DNA from: Bacteroides caecigallinarum
Lineage (GTDB): Bacteria; Bacteroidota; Bacteroidia; Bacteroidales; Bacteroidaceae
Direction of reading: 5' to 3'
NCBI RefSeq assembly: GCF_016902295.1
Contig: NZ_JACJLQ010000029.1
Coordinates: forward strand, 1 to 47,795
DNA length: 47,795 nucleotides
Position numbers and translations under genes: made by a program. Below the pieces are notes generated by a model that did no database searches, was not told the origin of the DNA, and saw only the letters and a program-made list of their open reading frames with translations. Below, in pieces: positions 1-9,100 of this stretch; the stretch's first letter is position 1, and the number at the start of each line of letters is the position of its first letter.

Positions 1-1
1 G

Positions 2-82
2 GACATTGATGCTTTTGCAAAGAAGCACATGTCCATAAACTGGGTTACAGAACGTACCAAACAGCTTAAAAATGTAGGCTAA
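2..82 (+). CDS. C-terminal 26 residues of an unidentified protein
   Basis: An open frame enters from the left edge and stops at a TAA at 80-82. The visible residues (beginning DIDAFAKKHMSINW) do not resemble the beta-barrel sequence that follows in the same frame, so this is probably the end of a different gene or of an element that broke into the barrel gene. The product cannot be named from so little sequence. Confidence 0.3.
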   Translation, partial: DIDAFAKKHMSINWVTERTKQLKNVG

Positions 83-457
83 ATTGGGAACGTTAAACTG
101 GACACCCTAGCAAATAATTCCTTTACGATATCACAGAAGCCAAAGATATCAGCTAATCTAATGCTTTTCTACAGGACACCTACTATACAGGGGATTTGGG
201 ATCTGGAAAGCAACTGGGGGGCTAATGTTGGTGTTCGCTACTCATTCTTAAAGGACAATGCTATATTAAGTTTACAATGCAATGATGTTTTTGAGTCAAT
301 ATATCCTAATACTAAGGTTCGCTTTGAAATCCAAAATCAGGATGTAAATCAGAATGCATATAAACGTAATATCACATTAAGTTTTACATATAAATTCAAG
401 GGATATAAGGATAAAGGTCATAAAGAAGTTGATACATCCCGTTTTGGTATTCAATAA
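83..457 (+). pseudogene. C-terminal remnant of an outer-membrane beta-barrel family protein
   Basis: The frame after the TAA at 80-82 reads NNSFTISQKPKISANLMLFY and later VGVRYSFLKDNAILSLQCND, then alternating strands to ITLSFTYKF near the end. This is the typical C-terminal barrel of the Bacteroidetes TonB-receptor-like outer-membrane family (OMP_b-brl_3 type). Barrel-like sequence already precedes the first ATG at 161, so 161-457 is not a complete small gene. No signal peptide, plug domain or promoter is present. It is most likely the 3' end of a receptor of 700-900 residues whose upstream part was lost or lies beyond an insertion. The last barrel strand is followed by about 17 charged residues. 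Confidence 0.55.
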
Positions 458-488
458 TATATCATTCTTGATAGAACTTTTCAATATT

Positions 489-1253
489 CTAAATCAGCCT
501 CATATTGGCTGCGATGCCCACGGCCTCAGTGATGTTTTCTGCGTGTAGTTTCTCAAAGAGTTTCTTCTTGTGAAACTTTACGGTATTGGCATCAATGAAG
601 AGAGTTTCTCCAATCTCCGTGTTCGACATTCCTTTGACGGAGAGCTGGAGAATCTCTTTTTCACGGTCGGAAAGAATCAGTTCCGGCTGTTTTCTCCATC
701 TTCTGCCCTCGAACGAGTAGAAATACCTGTCACTACATGTATGGTCTGAAATAACTACATCTCCGATATTTTTTTCAGGTGAAAGTGAAACTGTACATAG
801 AGCCAGCCATATATCCCCCTTGTCACTCAGCAAGGCAGGTGTCAGTTTGTGGTGGATAAGGTGCGAATGCTTTTCTGATGTGCGGATATGAAAGTTATAC
901 TCGATAGACAAGTCAAGTCTTTTTTCTACCGGCTGGTCATAGTAAAACCGGAATCCGGCTTCGTTGATTTCCATAAGACGGTTTATCTCGTCAGACGGAA
1001 CGACATCAAAATAAAAGGCATAACCTTTCTGTTGCACATCTTCCGGTGAATGACCGCAGAGGAAAAGCGGGTTGGACGATACGTAAAGGAAGTTCTTGCG
1101 GTTATAGTCTATGATATACAGACTGTGGTTTGTATTGCGTGCCAGAGCGTTGGCCATGGCAATACATACATCGGTTTTTGAATAATCACTGTCTGGTATT
1201 TGTATGTCTGTATTTATAGGGCGAAAGAAATTGTTTATAATATTCTGTTGCAT
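489..1253 (-). CDS. LuxR-family transcriptional regulator with PAS-like N-terminus
   Basis: The C-terminal 60 residues are a LuxR/GerE-type helix-turn-helix: LSDREKEILQLSVKGMSNTE, then IGETLFIDANTVKFHKKKLF. The N-terminal ~190 residues look like a PAS-type sensor (a stretch around YIIDYNRKNFLYVSSNPLFL), with no receiver domain. It is therefore probably a one-component regulator sensing a small ligand. I chose the ATG at 1253 (MQQNIINNFF), giving 254 residues. The frame stays open to 1313, but the added 20 residues are hydrophobic and overlap a promoter-like box. The gene lies downstream of lgt on the same strand, separated by a terminator-like hairpin, so it is probably transcribed alone. The regulated genes cannot be inferred. 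Confidence 0.75.
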   Translation of the reverse strand: MQQNIINNFFRPINTDIQIPDSDYSKTDVCIAMANALARNTNHSLYIIDYNRKNFLYVSSNPLFLCGHSPEDVQQKGYAFYFDVVPSDEINRLMEINEAGFRFYYDQPVEKRLDLSIEYNFHIRTSEKHSHLIHHKLTPALLSDKGDIWLALCTVSLSPEKNIGDVVISDHTCSDRYFYSFEGRRWRKQPELILSDREKEILQLSVKGMSNTEIGETLFIDANTVKFHKKKLFEKLHAENITEAVGIAANMRLI

Positions 1254-1297
1254 TTGATTCTTTGAGCAAAATAATAAAAATAGATATAATGAAAATA

Positions 1298-1305
1298 CAA
1301 AAATA
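1298..1305 (-). promoter_or_regulatory. Candidate -7 box for the LuxR-type gene
   Basis: On the minus strand this reads TATTTTTG, matching the Bacteroides -7 consensus TAnnTTTG, 44 bp before the chosen ATG at 1253. No TTTG at -33 is evident. AT-rich DNA makes chance matches common. Confidence 0.35.
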
Positions 1306-1339
1306 GGAACCAATCCCCTTTATAAAGAAATAGGTTCCT
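1305..1339 (-). terminator. Hairpin after lgt, T-rich on both sides
   Basis: AGGAACC (1305-1311) pairs with GGTTCCT (1333-1339). The loop contains the small palindrome CTTTATAAAG. On the minus strand it begins 22 nt past the lgt stop and is followed by ATTTTTGTATTTT. The plus-strand side has eight Ts at 1341-1348. It most likely ends the lgt transcript. Confidence 0.5.
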
Positions 1340-1361
1340 GTTTTTTTTGTGTTCAAATTAT

Positions 1362-2189
1362 TCAGAATGCTTCTTTACGCTTTCCGCTTGTAATAATCAG
1401 ATATATACCGAGTAGAATGAGCGGTACACTGAGCCACTGACCTATGTTTAGTGTCATGCCTACTTCTTCTGCTACTTGCGGATTTTTGATGAATTCAAGT
1501 CCGAGACGTGCTCCAAAGAATATCAGAAGCGAAACTCCTGTTATGAGTCCGATTCGTTTCTGAAGACCGAACTTGTGATATGCCAGCCATGAGAATATAA
1601 AGGCTACCGCACAATACAGCATTTCGTATATCTGTGTAGGATGGCATGCTTGTGCCACTCCGTTCTGGTTGTAGAGCTCTTGCCATTCGCGTGAACGTAC
1701 AAATTCAAATCCCCATGGAAGGTCGGTTGGATAGCCGAATATTTCGGAGTTCATCAGATTGCCGAAACGGATACATGCACAGACCACTGCCACTGCAGGT
1801 ATCAGACGGTCGAACAACCACCATACGCTTTTGTGTGTAACCTTTTTGGAATACCATATCAGGGCAAGTATCAATGCGAATACTCCTCCGTGACTGGCAA
1901 GTCCACCTTTCCATATTTTAAGTATCTCTAATGGATGTGAGCCATAGTAATCCCATTCGTAGAACAGACAGTGTCCCAAGCGTGCTCCTACAACGGCACT
2001 TACTATACAGTAAACAAACAGTTTGTCTGCCCAGTCGTCTGGGTGACCTTCTTTCTTGAACAGGCGTGAGCCCATTTCGTATGCCAGGATAAATCCCAAG
2101 CCCCACATTAGTCCGTACCATCTCAGTTCTATGGAACCAAGACGTAGAAGTATGGGATCAACGTCCCAAACGATGCTTCCTAAAATCAT
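1362..2189 (-). CDS. lgt: Prolipoprotein diacylglyceryl transferase
   Basis: Lgt is an inner-membrane enzyme that transfers diacylglycerol from phosphatidylglycerol to the lipobox cysteine of prolipoproteins, the first step of lipoprotein maturation. Family motifs are clear: RWYGLMWGLGFILAYEMG near the N-terminus, GARLGHCLFYEWDYY, GGLASHGG, then RFGNLMNSEIFGYPTDLPWG and HPTQIYEM. Several hydrophobic segments span the protein. The ATG at 2189 (MILGSIVWDVDP) gives 275 residues, the usual family length. The longer frame to 2246 adds a non-family lysine-rich stretch that runs into the ddh terminator. It follows ddh on the same strand but is separated by that terminator. The many lipoproteins in this window (SusD proteins, surface lipoproteins) are substrates of this enzyme. 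Confidence 0.95.
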   Translation of the reverse strand: MILGSIVWDVDPILLRLGSIELRWYGLMWGLGFILAYEMGSRLFKKEGHPDDWADKLFVYCIVSAVVGARLGHCLFYEWDYYGSHPLEILKIWKGGLASHGGVFALILALIWYSKKVTHKSVWWLFDRLIPAVAVVCACIRFGNLMNSEIFGYPTDLPWGFEFVRSREWQELYNQNGVAQACHPTQIYEMLYCAVAFIFSWLAYHKFGLQKRIGLITGVSLLIFFGARLGLEFIKNPQVAEEVGMTLNIGQWLSVPLILLGIYLIITSGKRKEAF

Positions 2190-2231
2190 GTTTCTGAGTT
2201 TTTTTGATTTATATGTGCAAAGGAAATAAAA

Positions 2232-2267
2232 AAATCTCTCTCCCAAAACGAATAGGGAAAGAGATTT
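2232..2267 (-). terminator. Intrinsic terminator of ddh
   Basis: A 13-bp stem (one G-U pair) forms between 2232-2244 and 2255-2267 with a 10-nt loop. On the minus strand it is followed by a run of Ts. It lies 27 nt beyond the ddh stop and fits a rho-independent terminator. Confidence 0.75.
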
Positions 2268-2293
2268 TATGGAAAGATTGATAAATAGTCTGA

Positions 2294-3193
2294 TTATACC
2301 AGATGAGCGATAAGTTCTTCGCGGTCGCCTTCAAGAAGGTCGATTACCGGAACTTCAATCATTGTGTAGCAGCCTGGCTGCTGACGCATAGAAGCACGTG
2401 CCACGCAAACAAGTACCTGAGCAGTAAGAGCTGGGTTGTTGATCTTCATATCAAATTCGAACAGCTGGTTGTGTGTCTTACCGGAAACACCTTTGCGTAC
2501 AAGGTTTACACCGTGGCCAACATCGTTGAGGTCGTCAACACAAGGAACCTGGATAACGTGTGTTTCGTCGTTTATGAAATATGCGTCCGACTTGATGGAT
2601 GCTTCTACTGTCTTGAAGTCTGCACCTTCTTCAAGTTCTACATATACCATACGGCGGTGGATACCTGTACCTACAGGGATTGTCATTGACAATGCATCTT
2701 TAACACCTGCGATGGCGCGTACGGCAACAGAGTGTCCCATGCTGCGGCCCGGACCGAAGTTAGTGTATGTGATACCTTTTGGAGCGATAGCTTCAAGAAG
2801 TGTACGTACTACAGAGTCGCTTCCCGGGTCCCATCCTGCAGCGATGATTGAAACTGCGTTGTGTGCTTTTGCTGTTTCGCCCAATGTGCGGCGCAAAGAT
2901 GTGATTTGTGTGTGTATGTCGAAACTGTCAACTGTATTGATACCCAATGCAAGGATTTCCTTTGCGTACTGCTCTACGCTGCGTGTAGGAGTTGCAAGAA
3001 TTGCTACGTCAACGTCTTCAAGTTCTTTGATGTCTTTTACAACTTTATATGGTGCAAGTTCTGCTGGTTTGTTGGCATCACCATTACGGCGAACTACACC
3101 TGCAATCTCAAAATCAGAAGCAGCTTCAAGTGCTTCGATTGTAAACTTTCCAATGTTTCCGTAACCTACTACGGCAGCTCTAATTTTTTTCAT
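2294..3193 (-). CDS. ddh: meso-Diaminopimelate D-dehydrogenase
   Basis: Ddh is an NADPH-dependent enzyme that converts tetrahydrodipicolinate (its open-chain form) plus ammonia directly to meso-diaminopimelate, for peptidoglycan and lysine. The N-terminal Rossmann motif is VVGYGNIGKFTIEAL, followed by ILATPTRSVEQYA. Other family segments are SIIAAGWDPGSDSV, NFGPGRSMGHSVAVRAI and GKTHNQLFEFDM. The length of 299 residues is slightly below the ~320 typical of Corynebacterium Ddh. ATG at 3193 begins MKKIRAAVVGYG, as expected. It has its own candidate promoter and terminator and so is probably monocistronic. Its pathway partners DapL and DapF are encoded about 11 kb away, giving an alternative route to the same product. 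Confidence 0.93.
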   Translation of the reverse strand: MKKIRAAVVGYGNIGKFTIEALEAASDFEIAGVVRRNGDANKPAELAPYKVVKDIKELEDVDVAILATPTRSVEQYAKEILALGINTVDSFDIHTQITSLRRTLGETAKAHNAVSIIAAGWDPGSDSVVRTLLEAIAPKGITYTNFGPGRSMGHSVAVRAIAGVKDALSMTIPVGTGIHRRMVYVELEEGADFKTVEASIKSDAYFINDETHVIQVPCVDDLNDVGHGVNLVRKGVSGKTHNQLFEFDMKINNPALTAQVLVCVARASMRQQPGCYTMIEVPVIDLLEGDREELIAHLV

Positions 3194-3266
3194 AATTTTA
3201 TTGGTGTTTAATTGTTTATTCTTTTCTGTTTTGTTACAAGAAATATATCCTGTATTTTTGACGCTG

Positions 3267-3274
3267 CAAAAATA
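3267..3274 (-). promoter_or_regulatory. Candidate -7 box for ddh
   Basis: The minus strand reads TATTTTTG followed by CAGCG, a TAnnTTTG match 73 bp upstream of the ddh ATG. No clear -33 TTTG is visible. Confidence 0.4.
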
Positions 3275-3361
3275 AAAAATTAGAATTGTTCTAAAGAGAA
3301 AAAGGAGGAGGTTTTTTGAAATATTTCGAGAGTAACTTACAATTTATAACTTTGTTATGCT

Positions 3362-3369
3362 TATTTTTG
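3362..3369 (+). promoter_or_regulatory. Candidate -7 box for ruvA
   Basis: TATTTTTG followed by CC, 28 bp before the ruvA ATG. It matches TAnnTTTG, but the nearest upstream TTTG (3351-3354) is too close to be the -33 element. Confidence 0.35.
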
Positions 3370-3397
3370 CCGTTAAATTATAATTTATAATCAAAAT

Positions 3398-3997
3398 ATG
3401 ATTGAATATATAAAAGGAAAACTTGATGATGTTACTCCTACGATGGCGGTAGTTGACTGCAACGGAGTGGGGTATGGCGTGAATATCTCGTTGAACACAT
3501 TCTCTGCCATACAGGGGAAAAGTGATGTTAAGCTATATATATACGAAGCTATAAGGGAAGATGCTTATGTACTTTACGGTTTTGCAACCAAACAGGAAAG
3601 GGAGCTTTTCCTTATGCTGATAACTGTGTCGGGAATTGGCGGTAATACGGCAAGAATGATTTTATCGGCTTTAAGTCCTTCCGAGTTATGCAATGTGATA
3701 AGCTCTGGAAATGAAAAGCTGCTGAAGATGGTCAAGGGTATCGGTCTGAAGACTGCACAGCGTATAATAGTGGAACTTAAGGACAAGATACAAAATATAG
3801 GTGTAGAAAGCACCGGAAATGTTTCTACACCTATATCTGCTGCCAATAATGAAATATATGAAGAGGCAGTTGCGGCTTTGACTATGTTGGGATTTGCACA
3901 GGCACCGTCGCAGAAGGTTGTCGGACAGATTCTTCATGAAGAACCGGATGCTCCTGTACAGAAAGTCATCAAGATTGCCCTTACAAGACTAAGGTGA
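3398..3997 (+). CDS. ruvA: Holliday junction branch-migration protein RuvA
   Basis: RuvA binds four-way DNA junctions as a tetramer and loads the RuvB motor during recombination and repair. The N-terminal OB-fold starts [20 protein letters not shown] and continues to [20 protein letters not shown]. Two helix-hairpin-helix motifs follow ([16 protein letters not shown] and [20 protein letters not shown]). The C-terminal RuvB-binding domain is [13 protein letters not shown] onward. The length of 199 residues is typical. ruvB is not adjacent. The gene converges on glmS with only 7 bp between the stop codons. A small hairpin spanning the ruvA stop (GTGAC...GTCAC) lacks a T-run and is a weak terminator at best. 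Confidence 0.95.
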   Translation: MIEYIKGKLDDVTPTMAVVDCNGVGYGVNISLNTFSAIQGKSDVKLYIYEAIREDAYVLYGFATKQERELFLMLITVSGIGGNTARMILSALSPSELCNVISSGNEKLLKMVKGIGLKTAQRIIVELKDKIQNIGVESTGNVSTPISAANNEIYEEAVAALTMLGFAQAPSQKVVGQILHEEPDAPVQKVIKIALTRLR

Positions 3998-4004
3998 CGG
4001 TGGA

Positions 4005-5849
4005 TTATTCCACAGTCACTGATTTTGCAAGATTTCGTGGACGGTCGACATCCAGTCCCCTGCATACTGCTATATGGTATGCCATGAGTTGTAGCGGAAT
4101 GGATGTTACCAGAGCGTCCAGACACTCAGGTACCGCAGGCACCGGGATGCTGAAATCGGCAAGAGAGCTGATTACCGTGTCGCCCTCTGTAACAATGGCA
4201 ACCACTCTTCCGCCACGTGCCTTTATCTCCTGAATGTTGCTCAGAACCTTGTCGTAGAGAGGTGAGTTGGTCGCGATGACCACTACCGGCATTTCGGCAT
4301 CAATCAGCGCAATCGGTCCATGTTTCATTTCTGCTGCCGGATATCCTTCGGCATGGATATATGAGATTTCCTTAAGCTTCAGTGCGCCTTCCAGTGCTAT
4401 CGGGAACGAATAACCGCGTCCTAAATAAATGAAATTGCGTGCGTATGTAAACATTCTTGACAGACCGGCTATGTAGTCATTCTGTTTTAGTACCTGACGC
4501 ATCTTATCCGGTATATCATTTAGTGAAGATACTATTTCTTTGTATTCATCCGGTGAAATAGTTCCCATTTCCTGTGCCAGAGACAGTGCAAACATCAGAA
4601 GTACGGTAACCTGACCGGTGAATGCTTTTGTTGATGCCACACCGATTTCTGGCCCTACGTGTATATAAGAACCTGAGTCGGTTGCACGTGCAATGGATGA
4701 ACCAACCACATTACATATTCCATAAACAAAAGCTCCGCTGTTATGGGCAAGTTCAATCGCGGCAAGTGTGTCGGCTGTCTCTCCGCTTTGCGAAATAGCC
4801 ATTACTACGTCGTCCGGCAAAATGACAGGATTACGGTAACGGAATTCCGAAGCGTATTCCACTTCTACTGGTATGCGGCACATTGTTTCGATGAGTTGTT
4901 TCCCTATCAGCCCGGCATGCCATGATGTACCGCATGCCACGATTATGAAGCGTCGTGCTTTTATGAACTTTTCCCTATGTTCTTTTACGGCCGAAAGCAA
5001 TATTGACATTGTTTCCGGGTTAAGACGGCCACGCATACAGTCGGCTATACATTCAGGCTGATCGAATATTTCCTTTATCATGAAATGAGGATAGCCTCCT
5101 TTTTGCAGCTGTCCGATGTTCAATGCGATAGTCTGTGCCTCATGCGAACATTCCACATTGTCAAGGTCGACAATTTTGATAGGTTCGCCATTTTTAAGAA
5201 CGGCGATTTCACCATCGGAAAGATATATTACCTTATTTGTATATTCTACTATCGGAGTAGCATCCGATGCAAGAAAATACTCGTCTTCTCCAATTCCAAC
5301 CACTAATGGACTACTTTTCCTGGCAGCAATGATAGTTTCTGGATGATTGTTGTCTATTACTGCTATGGCGTATGCTCCAATCACCTCTTTTAATGCCAAC
5401 TGAACAGATGTCAGAAGATCCAGATTTCCTTCTGTTTGGATATAATCAATCAGTTGCACCAATACTTCTGTGTCAGTACTGCTTTTGAATACATATCCTT
5501 TATCTATAAGTTTCTGTTTAAGCAGAGCATAATTTTCGATAATTCCATTATGTACTAATGCCAGACGACCACTCATTGAAGTATGAGGATGTGAATTAAT
5601 TGTACTTGGTTCACCATGAGTTGCCCAACGTGTGTGAGCAATGCCGGTTGATGCTGATATATCTTTTCCTGCTACTGTTTGTTCTAAATCTGCTACTTTT
5701 CCTACTGATTTATAAACTTTCAGATCTCCTTTAGTATTTATAAGTGCTACTCCAGCACTATCGTATCCCCTGTACTCCAATTTACGGAGACCTTCTACAA
5801 GCACAGGCCATGCCTGACGCTTGCCAATGTATCCTACGATTCCACACAT
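4005..5849 (-). CDS. glmS: Glutamine-fructose-6-phosphate aminotransferase (isomerizing)
   Basis: GlmS makes glucosamine-6-phosphate from fructose-6-phosphate and glutamine, the entry step to UDP-GlcNAc for peptidoglycan and lipid A. After Met removal the N-terminal Cys2 (MCGIVGYIG) is the amidotransferase nucleophile. GYDSAGVAL, TGIAHTRWATHGEPS and HNGIIENY are class II glutaminase motifs. Two SIS sugar-isomerase domains follow, with ACGTSWHAGLIGK and ISQSGETADTLAAIELA in the first and LGRGYSFPIALEGALKLKEI in the second. The C-terminus ends NLAKSVTVE, as is usual. Starting at 5849 gives 614 residues. The frame extends to 5873, but that would bury the catalytic cysteine and overlaps the -7 box. 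The gene is divergent from gltB. I see no glmS ribozyme-like leader, which is a Firmicutes feature. Confidence 0.96.
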   Translation of the reverse strand: MCGIVGYIGKRQAWPVLVEGLRKLEYRGYDSAGVALINTKGDLKVYKSVGKVADLEQTVAGKDISASTGIAHTRWATHGEPSTINSHPHTSMSGRLALVHNGIIENYALLKQKLIDKGYVFKSSTDTEVLVQLIDYIQTEGNLDLLTSVQLALKEVIGAYAIAVIDNNHPETIIAARKSSPLVVGIGEDEYFLASDATPIVEYTNKVIYLSDGEIAVLKNGEPIKIVDLDNVECSHEAQTIALNIGQLQKGGYPHFMIKEIFDQPECIADCMRGRLNPETMSILLSAVKEHREKFIKARRFIIVACGTSWHAGLIGKQLIETMCRIPVEVEYASEFRYRNPVILPDDVVMAISQSGETADTLAAIELAHNSGAFVYGICNVVGSSIARATDSGSYIHVGPEIGVASTKAFTGQVTVLLMFALSLAQEMGTISPDEYKEIVSSLNDIPDKMRQVLKQNDYIAGLSRMFTYARNFIYLGRGYSFPIALEGALKLKEISYIHAEGYPAAEMKHGPIALIDAEMPVVVIATNSPLYDKVLSNIQEIKARGGRVVAIVTEGDTVISSLADFSIPVPAVPECLDALVTSIPLQLMAYHIAVCRGLDVDRPRNLAKSVTVE

Positions 5850-5875
5850 ATTTATATACTTGTTTCCATTCATTA

Positions 5876-5883
5876 CAAAAATA
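5876..5883 (-). promoter_or_regulatory. Candidate -7 box for glmS
   Basis: The minus strand reads TATTTTTG, a TAnnTTTG match 26 bp upstream of the ATG at 5849. A transcript starting just downstream would exclude the alternative ATG at 5873, supporting the shorter GlmS. Confidence 0.4.
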
Positions 5884-6094
5884 AGTATTTCCTGTTTAAA
5901 GAATATGTTTTATAATATGTGTATTTTGATTTATTCAAACAGCTTATTATAAATTATAATATAAATACATGCTTTTGATTATAATTTAATTTTATTGTAT
6001 ATGGTATATCTTCGTTTTGTAATCATTGAATGAAGGCTACTATCTTTTTTTAAAGAAACTGAGGCTGAAAGTAATCACAAAAAACATAAATATA
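5884..6094. other. Divergent glmS-gltB intergenic region, no gene
   Basis: The roughly 310 bp between the divergent glmS and gltB genes are very AT-rich. I see no convincing ORF, RNA gene or riboswitch. It probably holds both promoters and regulatory sites for the gltB operon, but I cannot point to an operator. Confidence 0.5.
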
Positions 6095-6102
6095 TATTTT
6101 TG
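6095..6102 (+). promoter_or_regulatory. Candidate -7 box for gltB
   Basis: TATTTTTG followed by CGG, a TAnnTTTG match 56 bp upstream of the gltB ATG. No TTTG is evident at -33. Confidence 0.4.
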
Positions 6103-6158
6103 CGGTACAAAATAATACATACAAACGAGATTTTAGTACATAAAGAAACCAAAACACA

Positions 6159-9100
6159 ATGAAAGAGAATCATTTTATCAGAGAAAACGCTCCTCAGGGA
6201 TTGTATAGTCCGGCAAATGAGCATGACGCTTGTGGTGTAGGAATGATAGTCAACCTACACGGCGCAAAGTCGCATGAACTGATAGACTCTGCCTTGAAGG
6301 TGTTGGAGAACATGAAGCACCGTGGAGCAGAAGGAGCCGACAGCAAGACGGGTGATGGTGCAGGTATCATGATTCAGATACCGCATGAATTTATTCTTCT
6401 ACAGGGTATTCCGGTTCCGGAAAAAGGTAAATATGGCACGGGTCTTGTGTTTATGCCTAAGGACAAAGATGTCCAGCAAGACATAATGAGTGTGATGATA
6501 GAGGAAATTGAAAGGGAAGGCATGACACTGATGCATGTTCGTACAGTCCCTGTAAATTCAGATATTTTAGGTAAGGACGCGCAAGCTACAGAACCTGACG
6601 TGAAGCAGATTTTCGTAACAGCCGGAGCAGATGAACCGGAATTGGAGAAGAAGCTGTATATCATCAGGAAAAAGATAGAGAATAGAATACAACACAAAGA
6701 CTTCTATATAGTGTCACTTTCCAGTAAGAATATGGTGTATAAGGGTATGCTTACTTCTACACAACTTCGTGAATATTATGCAGACCTTACACAGCCATAC
6801 TTTACCAGTGCGCTGGCTTTGGTACATTCACGCTTCAGTACGAATACGTTTCCTACATGGAGTCTGGCACAGCCTTTCCGTATGATGGCTCATAACGGTG
6901 AGATTAACACAATACGTGGTAATCGTGCTTGGATGGAAGCCAGAGAAAGTGTTCTTTCGTCTGAAAAATTGGGTGATATATCAAAGATACGTCCGATAAT
7001 TCAGCCTGGAATGAGCGACAGTGCTTCAATGGACAATGTCCTTGAATTTTTCGTTATGTCCGGACTTAGTCTGCCTCATGCGCTGGCGATGATGGTGCCT
7101 GAGTCTATAAATGAGAAGAACCCTATCAGCCAGAAGCTTAAAGACTTCTATGAATATCATTCCATACTTATGGAACCGTGGGACGGTCCTGCCGCACTGC
7201 TTTTCAGCGATGGAAGATATGCCGGAGGAATGCTTGACAGAAACGGATTGCGTCCTGCCAGATGGCTGGTTACGAAGAACGGAACAATGGTAGTTGCCAG
7301 CGAGACAGGTACCATTGGTTTCAACCCTGATGAAATAGAGGCTAAAGGAAGATTGCAGCCTGGAAAGATATTATTGATAGATACACAGGAAGGTAAAATA
7401 TATTACGATAAAGAAGTTAAGGAAGATCTGGCATCGGCTTTGCCTTATACAGAATGGTTGGCAGCCAACAGAATTGAGCTCGATACTTTGCGTAGTGGAC
7501 GTAAGGTGGAAAACTCTGTGAAAGATGCAGGAAGAAAACTCCGTATCTTCGGATATACCCGCGAAGACATTGAGCGTACTCTTACTCCGATGTGTGCGGC
7601 TGGAGCAGAACCTACAGCATCTATGGGTAATGACACTCCTTTGGCGGTATTGAGTGAAAAGCCTCAGTCGGTGTTCAATTATTTCCGTCAGCAGTTCGCA
7701 CAGGTAACCAATCCGGCTATCGACCCTATTCGCGAAGAGTTGGTTATGTCGCTCACAGAATATATCGGTGCCGTTGGAAATAACATTCTCAGTCCTAGTG
7801 CGGGACACTGCAAGATGGTGCGTCTGCCGCATCCTGTTCTTACAAATACACAGCTTGATATTCTTTGCAATATCAGATACAAGGGGTTCAGCACTGTCAA
7901 GCTGAAAATGGTATTCAAGGCTTCGGATGGTGAGGACGGACTTCGCCGGGCGATAGAAAGTCTGTGCAAGAGTGCGGAAGAAGCAGTTGATGCCGGTGCA
8001 AACTATATTGTGCTTTCGGACAGGGATGTAGATGCCGAATATGCTCCTGTGCCGTCGCTTGTGGCTGTAAGCGCGGTTCATCATCATTTGATTTCGGTAC
8101 AGAAACGTGTACAGACTGCGTTGATAGTGGAAAGTGGCGAAGCGCGCGAGGTGATGCATGCAGCATTGCTCCTGGGATATGGAGCGAGTGCCATCTGTCC
8201 GTATATGGCCTTTGCAGTGATAGACGGACTGGTGAAGAAGGGCGACGTGCAGCTTGATTACGCTACTGCTGAGAAGAACTATATAAAGGCTCTCTGCAAA
8301 GGATTATATAAGGTGATGAGTAAGATGGGTATCAGTACTATACGTTCATACCGTGGAGCTAAGCTGTTTGAGGCTGTAGGTTTGAATTCCGAGGTTATGA
8401 GAAGATATTTCGGTACTGACGTGTCTACAATAGGTGGAGCAAGTATCGGCGATATAGCTCATGACTACCTCAGATTCCATCGTTCGGGTGTCGCTATATC
8501 TGAAGATGAGGCAGGAGGATTGCTTGATCATATCGGTCTGTTCTCATTCAGAAAAGACGGTGAGCAGCACGCATGGAATCCTGATACAATAAGTCTGCTG
8601 CAGCTTGCTACACGCACGGGCAGTTATAAAAAGTTCAAGGAATTTACTGCCAAGTCCGATAAAAAGGAAAATCCTATTTTCCTTCGCGACTTTTTCGGTT
8701 TCCGCAGAAATCCTATCAGCATAGATCAGGTAGAGCCTGTAGAAGAAATTGTTAAACATTTTGTTACCGGTGCGATGTCGTTCGGTGCAATCAGCAAGGA
8801 AGCTCATGAGGCTCTTGCATTGGCAATGAACAGTCTTGGAACGAGAAGTAATACCGGTGAAGGTGGTGAGGACAGCAGCCGATTCTCTGATATCTATCAT
8901 GCCGAAGACGGGGATATCAGTCTGTGCAGCAAGACCAAGCAGATTGCTTCGGGACGTTTCGGTGTGACAACTGAATATTTGGTGAATGCCGAAGAAATTC
9001 AGATTAAGGTGGCACAGGGAGCAAAGCCTGGCGAGGGTGGTCAGTTGCCGGGATTCAAGGTGGACGAGGTTATTGCCCGTACGCGTCATTCCATCCCGGG

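Noticed and set aside
161-457. A complete 98-residue gene
   Set aside because: Barrel-like sequence continues upstream of the ATG, and there is no signal peptide; it is the tail of a larger broken gene.
3993-4016. Terminator between ruvA and glmS
   Set aside because: The small GTGAC/GTCAC hairpin overlaps the ruvA stop codon and has no T-run on either side.
7371-8159. A 262-codon open frame on the minus strand
   Set aside because: It is antisense to gltB, with no recognisable protein features; the gltB frame is clearly the coding one.
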